From the NCBI RefSeq assembly GCF_000473045.1, contig NZ_KI421489.1:153933-213298 (forward strand): a DNA stretch of 59,366 nt, given 5' to 3'. The stretch is from Bradyrhizobium sp. WSM3983. Lineage in GTDB: Bacteria; Pseudomonadota; Alphaproteobacteria; Rhizobiales; Xanthobacteraceae. A program made the position numbers and the translations under genes. The notes beneath the pieces were generated by a model. The model ran no database searches. It saw only the letters and a program-made list of their open reading frames with translations, and was not told where the DNA came from. Positions 25,609 to 33,373 of this stretch are shown piece by piece; position 1 is the first letter of the stretch, and each line of letters starts with the position of its first letter.

Positions 25609-26760
25609 CTACCCGGGCCGGAAGCGCAGATTGGCGCGCGACAGCTGGCCGATCGACGTGCACCCCATCAGCTTCATGCCGCGCTCGAGCTCGGCGCGCA
25701 GCAGGCCGAGGGCCCGTTCGACACCGGGCTGGCCGGCGGCGGCGAGCGGATACAGATAATATCGTCCAAGCCCGACCGCCTTGGCCCCGAGCGACAACGC
25801 TTTCAGGATATGGGTTCCGCGCTGGATGCCGCCATCCATCATCACATCGATGCCGTCACCCACGGCATCGACGATTTCGGCAAGCTGATCGAAGGCTGAG
25901 CGGGAGCCGTCGAGCTGGCGGCCGCCATGGTTGGACAGGACGATCCCGGCACAGCCGATATCAACTGCGCGACGCGCGTCTTCCACCGACATAATCCCTT
26001 TCAGGCAGAACGGTCCGTTCCAGGTCCGCACCATCTCCGCGACATCGTCCCAGTTCATCGCGGGATCCAGCATCTCCGTGAAATAGCGGCCGATCGACAT
26101 GGCGCCGCCGCTCATGTCGACGTGCTCCTCCAGTTGCGGCAGCCTGAATTTCTCGTGGGTGAGATACTCGATGCCCCATCGCGGCTTGATCGCGAACTGC
26201 AGCATGCCGGCAAGCGTCAGGCGGAAGGGAATGCTGAAGCCGGTGCGCAGATCGCGCTCGCGATTTCCTCCGGTGATGCTGTCGACCGTCAGCATCATCA
26301 CCTCGACGCCGGCCTCCTTGGCGCGCTGCATCATGGCGCGGTTGAGACCGCGATCCCTGTGGAAGTAGAACTGATAGACCTGCGGTGTGTCGTAGGCCTT
26401 GCGCAATTCCTCGAGGCTAACCGTGCCCAGCGAGGAGACGCCGAACATGGTGCCGTATTTCGCAGCCGCCGCGGCGACGGCGCGCTCGCCGTCGTGATGG
26501 AACAGCCGCTGCAAGGCGGTCGGCGAGCAGTAGAACGGCTGCGCGAGCGTCTGGCCCATGACCGTCACCGAGAGATCGACCTGCTGCACGCCGCGCAGCA
26601 CGTTGGGCAGCAGATCGCAATGCTCGAAGCTGGCGCTGTTGCGGCGATGGGTCGTCTCGTCGTCGGCGGCGCCGTCGATATAGTTGAAGATCGGGCCGGG
26701 CAGCCGGTGACGCGCCAGCCGCCGGAAGTCGTGGAAGTTATGACATTGTGCCAGTCGCAT
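25609..26760 (-). CDS. FMN-dependent alpha-hydroxy acid oxidase/dehydrogenase (LldD family)
   Basis: A 383-residue TIM-barrel flavoenzyme of the L-lactate dehydrogenase/glycolate oxidase family. The N-terminal FNYIDGAADDE segment carries the conserved Tyr. LTVDSITGGNRERD lies mid-barrel, and the catalytic His and Arg are in VLSNHGGRQLDGSRSAFD. The phosphate-binding end is MMDGGIQRGTHILKALSLGAKAVGLGR. The family oxidises L-2-hydroxy acids to 2-oxo acids. It is the last gene of the sugar-acid operon, 34 bases after uxuA. In this setting the substrate might be a sugar acid or a side product such as lactate or mandelate-like acids. The specific role is open. Confidence 0.88.
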   Translation of the reverse strand: MRLAQCHNFHDFRRLARHRLPGPIFNYIDGAADDETTHRRNSASFEHCDLLPNVLRGVQQVDLSVTVMGQTLAQPFYCSPTALQRLFHHDGERAVAAAAAKYGTMFGVSSLGTVSLEELRKAYDTPQVYQFYFHRDRGLNRAMMQRAKEAGVEVMMLTVDSITGGNRERDLRTGFSIPFRLTLAGMLQFAIKPRWGIEYLTHEKFRLPQLEEHVDMSGGAMSIGRYFTEMLDPAMNWDDVAEMVRTWNGPFCLKGIMSVEDARRAVDIGCAGIVLSNHGGRQLDGSRSAFDQLAEIVDAVGDGIDVMMDGGIQRGTHILKALSLGAKAVGLGRYYLYPLAAAGQPGVERALGLLRAELERGMKLMGCTSIGQLSRANLRFRPG

Positions 26761-26794
26761 CTTTCACCGCCGCTCACACACTGCCACGGATCTC

Positions 26795-27985
26795 CTATTG
26801 ATGCTCGATCGCGCGGATCGCGCCACGCAATTCCGCGAGGCCGCGGAGGCGGCCGATTGCAGTATAGCCGGGATTGGTGCGCTTGGTAGCGGCGAGATCG
26901 TCGAGCATGCGGTGGCCGTGGTCGGGCCGGAATACGATTTGCTTGTCGGGCGAGCGCCGCGCATTCTCTTTCAACAGCACCTTGAGCACGGCGACCATGT
27001 CGACGTCGCCGTCGAGATGATCGGACTCGTAGAACGTCAGGCCGTCAGCCTCGCGCTTGGTCGCGCGCAGATGGGCAAAGGCAATGCGCGGGCCGAAGCG
27101 TTCGGCGATTTCAGGCAGATTGTTCTCGGCGCGCACGCCGAGCGAGCCCGTGCACAGGCAGATGCCGTTCGCCTTGGACGGCACGGCGTCGAACAGCGCC
27201 TGGTAATCGTCGGCGGTCGAGGCAATCCGCGGCAGTCCGAACAGCGGGCGCGGCGGATCGTCCGGATGCAGCGTCAGTGAGACGCCGAGCGGCTCGGCGA
27301 CCGGCGCGACACGCGCAAGGAATTCGGCAAGATGCTGCCGCAGGATCGTTGGCGTGATGTCGCGATAAGTCTCCAGCCGGTCGCGGAATTGCGGGATCGT
27401 CATCGACTCGGTGGTCGAGCCGGGCAACGCACTGGCAATGACCGTGACGAGATAGTCGATGTCGGATTGGCTCATCTGATCGAACAGTTTCTTCGCGCGC
27501 GCCTGCTGCTCCGGCGAATACTCCTGCACGGCGGCGGGCCGCTTGAGAATGTGCAGCTCGAACGCCGCAAAGCGGTCCTGGTCGAAGCGCATGGCGCGGG
27601 CGCCGTTCGGCAGCTCCCATTCGAGGTCCGTTCGGCACCAATCGACAACAGGCATGAAATTGTAGCAGATGATCTTGATGCCCGAGGCGGCCACCGCCTC
27701 CAGGCTCGCGATCCACGCTTCGATCGACTGCGTCGCCTTGGCCCCGAGTCGCTTGACGTCGTCCGGGATCGGAATCGATTCAACGACCGACCAGGTCAAT
27801 TGCGACCGGCCGGGCTGACCGTTCTCGATGAAATTCTTGCGCTCCTCGACCGCCTTGCGCGTCCAGGCCTCGCCGATCGGCACCTGATGCAGCGCCGAGA
27901 CGATATCGGTCGCCCCGGCCTGCCTGACATCGTCGAGCGAGACCGGATCATCCGGCCCGTACCAGCGCCATCCCTCGAGCATCAT
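26795..27985 (-). CDS. uxuA: D-mannonate dehydratase UxuA
   Basis: A 396-residue protein clearly of the UxuA family, which converts D-mannonate to 2-keto-3-deoxy-D-gluconate using Mn/Fe. It starts with the family-typical WRWYGPDDPVSLDDVRQAGATDIVSALH. Other marks are CYNFMPVVDWCRTDL, the metal-site LTLHPDDPPRPLFGLPRI, NGICLCTGSLGVRAENNL, and the C-terminal FRPDHGHRMLDD. The length matches E. coli UxuA (394). The gene is in a minus-strand set with a zinc dehydrogenase and a TRAP transporter, placing it in hexuronate or related aldonate catabolism. No KDG kinase or aldolase is in the window. Confidence 0.95.
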   Translation of the reverse strand: MMLEGWRWYGPDDPVSLDDVRQAGATDIVSALHQVPIGEAWTRKAVEERKNFIENGQPGRSQLTWSVVESIPIPDDVKRLGAKATQSIEAWIASLEAVAASGIKIICYNFMPVVDWCRTDLEWELPNGARAMRFDQDRFAAFELHILKRPAAVQEYSPEQQARAKKLFDQMSQSDIDYLVTVIASALPGSTTESMTIPQFRDRLETYRDITPTILRQHLAEFLARVAPVAEPLGVSLTLHPDDPPRPLFGLPRIASTADDYQALFDAVPSKANGICLCTGSLGVRAENNLPEIAERFGPRIAFAHLRATKREADGLTFYESDHLDGDVDMVAVLKVLLKENARRSPDKQIVFRPDHGHRMLDDLAATKRTNPGYTAIGRLRGLAELRGAIRAIEHQ

Positions 27986-27997
27986 GTGCGTCTCCTA

Positions 27998-29047
27998 TCA
28001 ATTCGCGATCAGCACGACCTTGACGCTCTGCGAGCGGTCGAGCGCCAGCCGCAATGCGTCCGGCGCGGTCGACAGCGGCCGCTCGGCGGTGACCAGCGAC
28101 AGCACATCGACGCTGCCCGCGCCGATCAGTTCCACCGCGGTCATGAACTCGAGCCCAAAGCGGAACGAGCCGCGCAGGTCGATCTCCTTCGCCATCACCG
28201 CATTCGACGGCGTCGGAATCTGGCCGCTCGGCAGATTGCCGATCTGCACGACAACACCGCCGCGCCTGACGATGCCGATGGCGCTGGCAAGGCCCGCGGC
28301 CGTGCCCGAGACTTCGAACGCGACGTCGTAGGGACGCGAGGCGGCTTGCGCCTTCAGGCCCTCTTCACCGTCTGCGACGTTCTCGACATGCGATGCGCCG
28401 AGACGGGTCGCGAAGGCAAGCGGGGCCGTCGCGATGTCGGCCACCGTGATATCGGCCATGCCCGCGCGGTGCGCGGCCAGCATGGTCAGAAGCCCGATCG
28501 GGCCGGCACCGAAGATGATGCCGCGCTTGCCATCGATGTTGCCGGCGCGCGCAACCGCGTGCAGGCAGACCGCCAGCGGCTCGGCCAAGGCTGCAGCCTG
28601 GTAGGACACATGATCCGGAATCTTCACGCACTGCGCCGGGATCGCGTCGAAGTAATTGGCAAAACCGCCCTGCATGTGCGGCGTCTTCGATGCCGAACCC
28701 ATGAAGTAGATATTTTCGCAGAGGTTTTGACGGCCCTCGCGACAGGCAGTGCAATGGCCGCACCAGCGCGACGGGTTGACGGCGACGCGGTCGCCGACCT
28801 TCAGGTTCGCCGCCGAGCCCGCGATCTCCACGACCTGGCCCGAGATCTCGTGGCCGAGCACCAGCGGCGACTTCACCACGAAGTCGCCGGTCCGGGCATG
28901 ACGGAAGTAGTGCATGTCGGAACCGCAGATGCCGCCGGCGCCGAAGCGGATGCGCACCATGCCGTCGGCGAGCTTGTCGAGCGGATGCTCGATCATGCGC
29001 AGATCTTCGGGGCCGAACAGGGTTGCGGCGAGAGAAGTAGAGGTCAT
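27998..29047 (-). CDS. Zinc-dependent alcohol dehydrogenase, L-idonate/L-gulonate 5-dehydrogenase-like
   Basis: A 349-residue MDR-family dehydrogenase. Catalytic zinc ligands are in GICGSDMHYF and GHEISG. The structural zinc site CGHCTACREGRQNLC holds four cysteines, and the nucleotide motif is GAGPIGLLTMLAA. Overall it resembles IdnD (L-idonate 5-dehydrogenase) and bacterial L-gulonate 5-dehydrogenases. Oxidation of L-gulonate at C5 gives D-fructuronate, which the uxuB/uxuA products of this locus could carry to KDG. The start at 29047 overlaps the TRAP permease stop (ATGA); a longer frame upstream is not family-like. Sorbitol or threonine-type substrates remain possible. Confidence 0.85.
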   Translation of the reverse strand: MTSTSLAATLFGPEDLRMIEHPLDKLADGMVRIRFGAGGICGSDMHYFRHARTGDFVVKSPLVLGHEISGQVVEIAGSAANLKVGDRVAVNPSRWCGHCTACREGRQNLCENIYFMGSASKTPHMQGGFANYFDAIPAQCVKIPDHVSYQAAALAEPLAVCLHAVARAGNIDGKRGIIFGAGPIGLLTMLAAHRAGMADITVADIATAPLAFATRLGASHVENVADGEEGLKAQAASRPYDVAFEVSGTAAGLASAIGIVRRGGVVVQIGNLPSGQIPTPSNAVMAKEIDLRGSFRFGLEFMTAVELIGAGSVDVLSLVTAERPLSTAPDALRLALDRSQSVKVVLIAN

Positions 29048-30450
29048 TTGGAAAGTCCCATATATTTCGGTAGCCAGAGGGTCAATTCGGGAATGTAGGT
29101 GATCGCGATCAACGCGAGCATCAGCGGCACCAGCCAGGGCAGGATCGCAACTGTGGTGCGCTCGACCGAGAGCTTTGCCACGCGCGCGAGCACGAACAGC
29201 ACCATGCCGAGCGGCGGATGCAACAGGCCGATCATCAGGTTCAGCGTCATGATCAGACCGAAATGGATCGGATCGATGCCGAGCTTGAGCACGATCGGCA
29301 GCAGGATTGGCACCAGGATCGTGATCGCTGCCGTGGTGTCGATGAAGCAGCCGACGAACAGGATGAGGACGTTGGCGAGCGCCAGAAACGCCCATTTATT
29401 GTGGGTGATGCTGAGCATCCAGTCCGAGAGCAGCTGAGCGGCCTGCGACACCGTCAGCAGCCAGGCGAAGATCGAGGCGGCGGTGACGATGAATAACACC
29501 GAGGCCGTGGTCTCGATGGTGTCGAAGGTCGCCTTCGCCACCGTCTTCAAGGTCATGGTGCGGTAGCGGACGAGGCCGAGGAACAGCGACCAGATCACGG
29601 CGGCGACGGCAGCTTCGGTCGGCGTGAACCAGCCGAGCGTCATGCCGCCGATCAGGATGACAGGCGCCATCAGCGCCATCACCGCCGAGAAGTCGAAATA
29701 CCAGTCGATCGCGAGCAGCGCGGCGAGACCGATGACGACGGCCAGATTGGTCGACATGCCGGCCAGCGTCATCAGCCAGATCGCGAGCGGAAAAGCGAGC
29801 ACGACGATGATCTCGAGGCCGGCCGAGCCGAGCTGCGGCCAGGAGAATGGCGTGTCGCTGCCCCATTGATTCCGGTAGGCGAAGTAGGTGACCGTCGCCA
29901 TCATCAGCAGCGTCAGAACCACGCCGGGAATGACGCCGCCCAGGAACAGCGCGCCGATCGAGACGTTCGCCATCATGCCGTAGATCACGAAAGGCAGCGA
30001 CGGCGGGATGATCGGCCCGAGCGTCGCCGAAGCCGCGGTGACGCCGACCGAGAATTCGGTGGTGTAGCCGTGGTCCTTCATCGCCTTGATCTCGATGGTG
30101 CCGAGACCGGCGGCATCCGCGATCGCGGTGCCGGACATGCCGGAGAAGATCACCGAGCCGATGATGTTGACGTGGCCGAGCCCGCCGCGCATCCAGCCGA
30201 CTAGCGCGACCGCGAATTTGTAGATGCGGCCGGTCACGCCGGCGATGTTCATGAGATTGCCGGCGAGGATGAAGAAGGGAACGGCGAGCAGCGGAAAGCT
30301 CTCGACGCCGGCGATCATGCGCTGCGCCAGCGTGACGTCGGGCGTCACGCCGCTGACCAGGATGTAAAGCAGCGACGACGCGGCCATGGCAATCGCCACG
30401 GGAACGCCGAGCAGCATCAGGACGAGGAAGCCTCCAAGCAACAAAAGCAT
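29044..30450 (-). CDS. dctM: TRAP transporter large permease (DctM)
   Basis: A 468-residue, 12-13 helix membrane protein of the DctM family, the sodium-coupled translocating subunit of a TRAP transporter. It begins MLLLLGGFLVLMLLGVPVAIAMAASSLLY and includes MSGTAIADAAGLGTIEIKAMKDHGY and the repeated PPLGMVLFVLARVA near the end. The start at 30450 is preferred to a TTG at 30465 because GAAGGG lies 7 bases upstream of the ATG and the N terminus then matches the family. The gene overlaps the DctQ gene slightly at its upstream end and the zinc dehydrogenase gene by 4 bases downstream. Confidence 0.93.
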   Translation of the reverse strand: MLLLLGGFLVLMLLGVPVAIAMAASSLLYILVSGVTPDVTLAQRMIAGVESFPLLAVPFFILAGNLMNIAGVTGRIYKFAVALVGWMRGGLGHVNIIGSVIFSGMSGTAIADAAGLGTIEIKAMKDHGYTTEFSVGVTAASATLGPIIPPSLPFVIYGMMANVSIGALFLGGVIPGVVLTLLMMATVTYFAYRNQWGSDTPFSWPQLGSAGLEIIVVLAFPLAIWLMTLAGMSTNLAVVIGLAALLAIDWYFDFSAVMALMAPVILIGGMTLGWFTPTEAAVAAVIWSLFLGLVRYRTMTLKTVAKATFDTIETTASVLFIVTAASIFAWLLTVSQAAQLLSDWMLSITHNKWAFLALANVLILFVGCFIDTTAAITILVPILLPIVLKLGIDPIHFGLIMTLNLMIGLLHPPLGMVLFVLARVAKLSVERTTVAILPWLVPLMLALIAITYIPELTLWLPKYMGLSK

Positions 30451-30454
30451 AACG

Positions 30455-31033
30455 TTACCCTTCAAAACCGTCGTAGGCGCCGGGTCGTTCGAGGATCGAA
30501 TAGCCCTGTCGCAGATGCTGCAGCGCGACCTGCAACGAGCGCACGAACATCAGCACGAAGCCGAGCAGCACAGCGTAATAGACGTAGTTCTTGGGAAAGT
30601 TGATCGTGGTCATGGACTCGTCGCCGATGATCTGGATGTAAACCCAGACCAGCTTGACGGCGTAGCCGAAGAAGGCGATCCGGATCAGGTCGATCACTGT
30701 GGACAGCGCTCGCGCCGCGAGGTGCGGCAAATAGCGGTAGATCAGGTCCACCTGGATGTGCCGCGACAGCCGCACGCACATCGAAGCGCCGATGAAGACC
30801 ACGCCGATCAGGCAATAGGTCGCGATCTCCTCGGTCCAGGCATAGCTGTCGTTGAGGACGTAGCGGGTGAAGAACTGCAGGAAGACGGCGAGCGCCATCA
30901 CCCAGAAGATCACCAGCGCCACCCAGTCCTCGAAAGCGTAGATGCCGAGATCGACCTTCGGCGTCGCCTCCTCCTCGAAGGTGTGGGCGATCTCGTCCCC
31001 GGTGATCTGCCGGTGCACTTCGGCGGTCGACAT
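30455..31033 (-). CDS. dctQ: TRAP transporter small permease (DctQ)
   Basis: A 192-residue membrane protein with four predicted helices, the DctQ subunit that joins the binding protein to DctM. Typical segments are VALVIFWVMALAVFLQFFTRYVLNDSYAWTEEIATYCLIG and VRLSRHIQVDLIYRYLP. The N-terminal 35 residues are hydrophilic. It precedes the large permease closely. The matching binding-protein gene lies upstream across a 346-base gap holding an inverted-repeat element. Confidence 0.92.
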   Translation of the reverse strand: MSTAEVHRQITGDEIAHTFEEEATPKVDLGIYAFEDWVALVIFWVMALAVFLQFFTRYVLNDSYAWTEEIATYCLIGVVFIGASMCVRLSRHIQVDLIYRYLPHLAARALSTVIDLIRIAFFGYAVKLVWVYIQIIGDESMTTINFPKNYVYYAVLLGFVLMFVRSLQVALQHLRQGYSILERPGAYDGFEG

Positions 31034-31208
31034 GTGAGTACTCCTAAAAACCTGAACGTCGTTCCGGAGCGACGCGTCAGCGTCGAACCCTGAACCTAGA
31101 GATTCTCAGGTGCGCAATTGCGCACCGTAGTTCTCGCTACGCGAGCCCCAGAACGCAGTCTCTGGCGCCGTAGGGGCTGCGGCCGATGTGCGCCGCTCTC
31201 GCCCCGTA

Positions 31209-31349
31209 GTCGTCCCGGCGAAGGCCGGGACCCATAGCCACAAGCCGCAGTTGTAGCACCTGCTCGTCGTTCCGAACCTCCCACGATACCAGCACCGCAC
31301 CCCTTTCGATTGATCACGCGGTATGGGTCCCGGCCTTCGCCGGGACGAC
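31209..31349. repeat. Inverted-repeat element (perfect 28-bp ends, 85-bp spacer)
   Basis: The arm starting GTCGTCCCGGCGAAGGCC (31209-31236) is repeated as its exact inverse at 31322-31349. Each arm forms a hairpin of CCCGGC/GCCGGG, and the whole element matches the one at 25346 in plan. It lies between dctP and dctQ in the gap 31034-31379, which otherwise holds no gene or clear promoter. It may limit read-through so that the binding protein is made in excess over the permease. Confidence 0.75.
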
Positions 31350-31379
31350 GGGGGAGAGAGTCTTCACACTTCGTCGCGG

Positions 31380-32357
31380 TCACTTCACCGCCTGGATCCG
31401 TTCCCAGTCGGCCTTGCGATAGCCGAAGGTCTCGAACGGGACATTCTTCAGCACGATGTCGCGGAATTCGTTCTTGTCGACCTCGGTCACGGTCAGACCC
31501 TTCTCCTTGAAGAAGGCGACGAGCTTGGCTTCGTTCTGCTTGATCTCCTCGGTCGCCTTGGCGGCGGCTTCCTGCGCCACGTCGGTGAAGATCTTCTTGT
31601 CCTCGTCCGAGAGCTTCTTCCAGAGCGCGCCGGCCACCACCGTGTTGAGGTGATCGACGATGTGGCCGGTCAGCACGATGTGCTTCTGCACCTCGTAGAA
31701 CTTCTTGGCCTCGATCGTGGTCAGCGGGTTCTCCTGCGCCTCGACGGTGCCGTTCTGGAGCGCGAGATAGACTTCGGCGAAGGCGATCGGCGCGGTATTG
31801 GCGCCGCAGGCGCGCGGCATCGCGAGGTAGGCCGGCACGTCGGGCACGCGCATCTTCAGGCCCTTGAGATCGGCGCAGGTCTTGATCGGCTTGTTCGACG
31901 AGGTCTGGCGCACGCCGTAATAGGTCACCGCGATGATGTGGTGGCCGCTCTTGTCCTCATAGCCCTTGGCGAGCTCCTTGAAGATGTCGCTCTTGGTGTA
32001 GGCGAGCAGATGGTCGGCGTCGCGGAAGGTGTAGGGATAATAGGTCACGCCAATCGGCGGAAAGCTCTTGGCCGCAAAGCTCGAGCCGGAGATGATGATA
32101 TCGACCGAGCCAAGCGAGAGGCCCTGGTTGATGTCGGCTTCCTTGCCGAGCTGCGAGGCCGGATAGACATCGATCTGGTAGCGCCCGTTGGTGCGCTTGC
32201 CGATCTCCTGCGCGGCCCAGACCGAAGCGCTGTGGAACGGCTCCGAGGTCTCGTAGACATGGGCCCATTTCAGCTTGGTCTGCGCCAGGCCGGCCTGGGT
32301 CGTCGCGAGCATTGCGGCGACCGACGTCGCCACCACCATCGTGATTTTCTTCAACAC
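31380..32357 (-). CDS. dctP: TRAP transporter substrate-binding protein (DctP)
   Basis: A 325-residue periplasmic DctP-type binding protein with a Sec signal peptide (MLKKITMVVATSVAAMLATTQAGLAQ). The mature protein starts TKLKWAHVYETSEPFHSASVWAAQEI. The family's carboxylate-binding Arg is in GLKMRVPDVPAYL, and the ligand-pocket Asn is in VEAQENPLTTIEAKKFYEVQKH. Homologues bind organic acids including hexuronates. Its neighbours (uxuA, zinc dehydrogenase, uxuB-like) suggest a six-carbon sugar acid such as L-gulonate, L-idonate, fructuronate or glucuronate as ligand. This is inference from context. Confidence 0.92.
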   Translation of the reverse strand: MLKKITMVVATSVAAMLATTQAGLAQTKLKWAHVYETSEPFHSASVWAAQEIGKRTNGRYQIDVYPASQLGKEADINQGLSLGSVDIIISGSSFAAKSFPPIGVTYYPYTFRDADHLLAYTKSDIFKELAKGYEDKSGHHIIAVTYYGVRQTSSNKPIKTCADLKGLKMRVPDVPAYLAMPRACGANTAPIAFAEVYLALQNGTVEAQENPLTTIEAKKFYEVQKHIVLTGHIVDHLNTVVAGALWKKLSDEDKKIFTDVAQEAAAKATEEIKQNEAKLVAFFKEKGLTVTEVDKNEFRDIVLKNVPFETFGYRKADWERIQAVK

Positions 32358-32426
32358 TGATTTTCCTCCACTGACTTAAGTCTGCTTCTTGTTCACCCGC
32401 CCCAAACCGAGGCGAGCCGCCCGATC

Positions 32427-33236
32427 TCATCGCCGCCGCGCGCTGCCGCTTTTGGCCTGCTTCTTCGATGGTCGTTTCGATTTCGCCGGCTGATGCCCGG
32501 ATCGCGCCGCGCGCTTGCGCATTGACGGCGATCCTGCAGCGGTCTCGGCACCAAAATTCTGCGCAAAGCGCTCCTGCGAATGCGCGAGATGATCGCGCAT
32601 CGCATCGCGGGCCGCCTTGGGCTGGCGCGCCGCAATCGCATCGCGCACGGCCCGGTGCTCGTCGAGCGCCGTGCGCCACGTGCCCGGATTCTCGAAATAA
32701 TGCGCAAGCTGCGCAAAATAGGGGTTGAGGCGCTGATCGAACAGCTCGCCGACCACGCGCACCAGCACGGCGTTGCCGAGGCATCCGGCGATCGCGATAT
32801 GGAAGGCGCGGTCGTGGACCATCGAGGCTTCGCCGGGATGTGCGACGTTCTCCATCGCGATCAGAGCGGCGTCGATGCGTGCGATGTCGTCCTTCGTCGC
32901 CACGCGCGCGGCCTGCTCGGCAATCGCGCTTTCCAGGAATTCGCGGGCGCGCAACAACTCGAAAGGCCCCTCGATGACGGCGGACGGCGCTGCCGTAGCG
33001 TCCGAAGGGTCGGTCACATAGATGCCAGAGCCGACGCGGATGCGGACGCGGCCTTCCACCTCGAGCGCGATCATGGCTTCGCGAACCGTTGGCCGCGAAA
33101 TCTTGAGCTGCTCAGCGAGCTCGCGCTCGGTCGGCAAGCGGCTGCCGACCGCGTACTCGCCGCTGTCGATCAGGCTTCGCAATTGATCGGCGACCTGGCG
33201 GTAAAGCCGTCTCGCCTCCACAGCTTCCAGCGGCAC
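32427..33236 (-). CDS. GntR family transcriptional regulator (FadR subfamily) of the sugar-acid locus
   Basis: A 269-residue GntR/FCD regulator. The winged helix covers residues 8-76 with SRLPTERELAEQLKISRPTVREAMIALEVEGRV, and the FCD domain follows with HDRAFHIAIAGCLGN (metal ligands) and DEHRAVRDAIAARQ. The last 30 residues are an unusual Lys/Arg/Ser-rich tail (from RKRAARS onward) beyond the FCD fold. It is divergent from the uxuB-like gene, and a perfect 17-bp palindrome (33292-33308) lies between them, so it most likely represses both directions until a sugar acid binds. It resembles UxuR/ExuR-type control in logic. Confidence 0.92.
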   Translation of the reverse strand: MPLEAVEARRLYRQVADQLRSLIDSGEYAVGSRLPTERELAEQLKISRPTVREAMIALEVEGRVRIRVGSGIYVTDPSDATAAPSAVIEGPFELLRAREFLESAIAEQAARVATKDDIARIDAALIAMENVAHPGEASMVHDRAFHIAIAGCLGNAVLVRVVGELFDQRLNPYFAQLAHYFENPGTWRTALDEHRAVRDAIAARQPKAARDAMRDHLAHSQERFAQNFGAETAAGSPSMRKRAARSGHQPAKSKRPSKKQAKSGSARRR

Positions 33237-33291
33237 GCTGGCCTCCCTAAAGACACCGCCGATTCATCCGGCGGCCCGCCAATTTTTGGAA

Positions 33292-33308
33292 AATTGGTCT
33301 GACCAATT
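33292..33308. promoter_or_regulatory. Perfect 17-bp palindrome, GntR operator
   Basis: AATTGGTC-T-GACCAATT is a perfect inverted repeat with a one-base centre, of the TTGGTnnnACCAA form typical for FadR-subfamily GntR regulators. It lies 56 bases upstream of the GntR start and 66 bases upstream of the uxuB-like start. This is the strongest operator candidate of the window. Confidence 0.75.
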
Positions 33309-33373
33309 GACCCGAGCATTGACCGAGGATGGCCGCCATGTCAAGCAGCGGCCAAACACAGGGAGAGACGACC

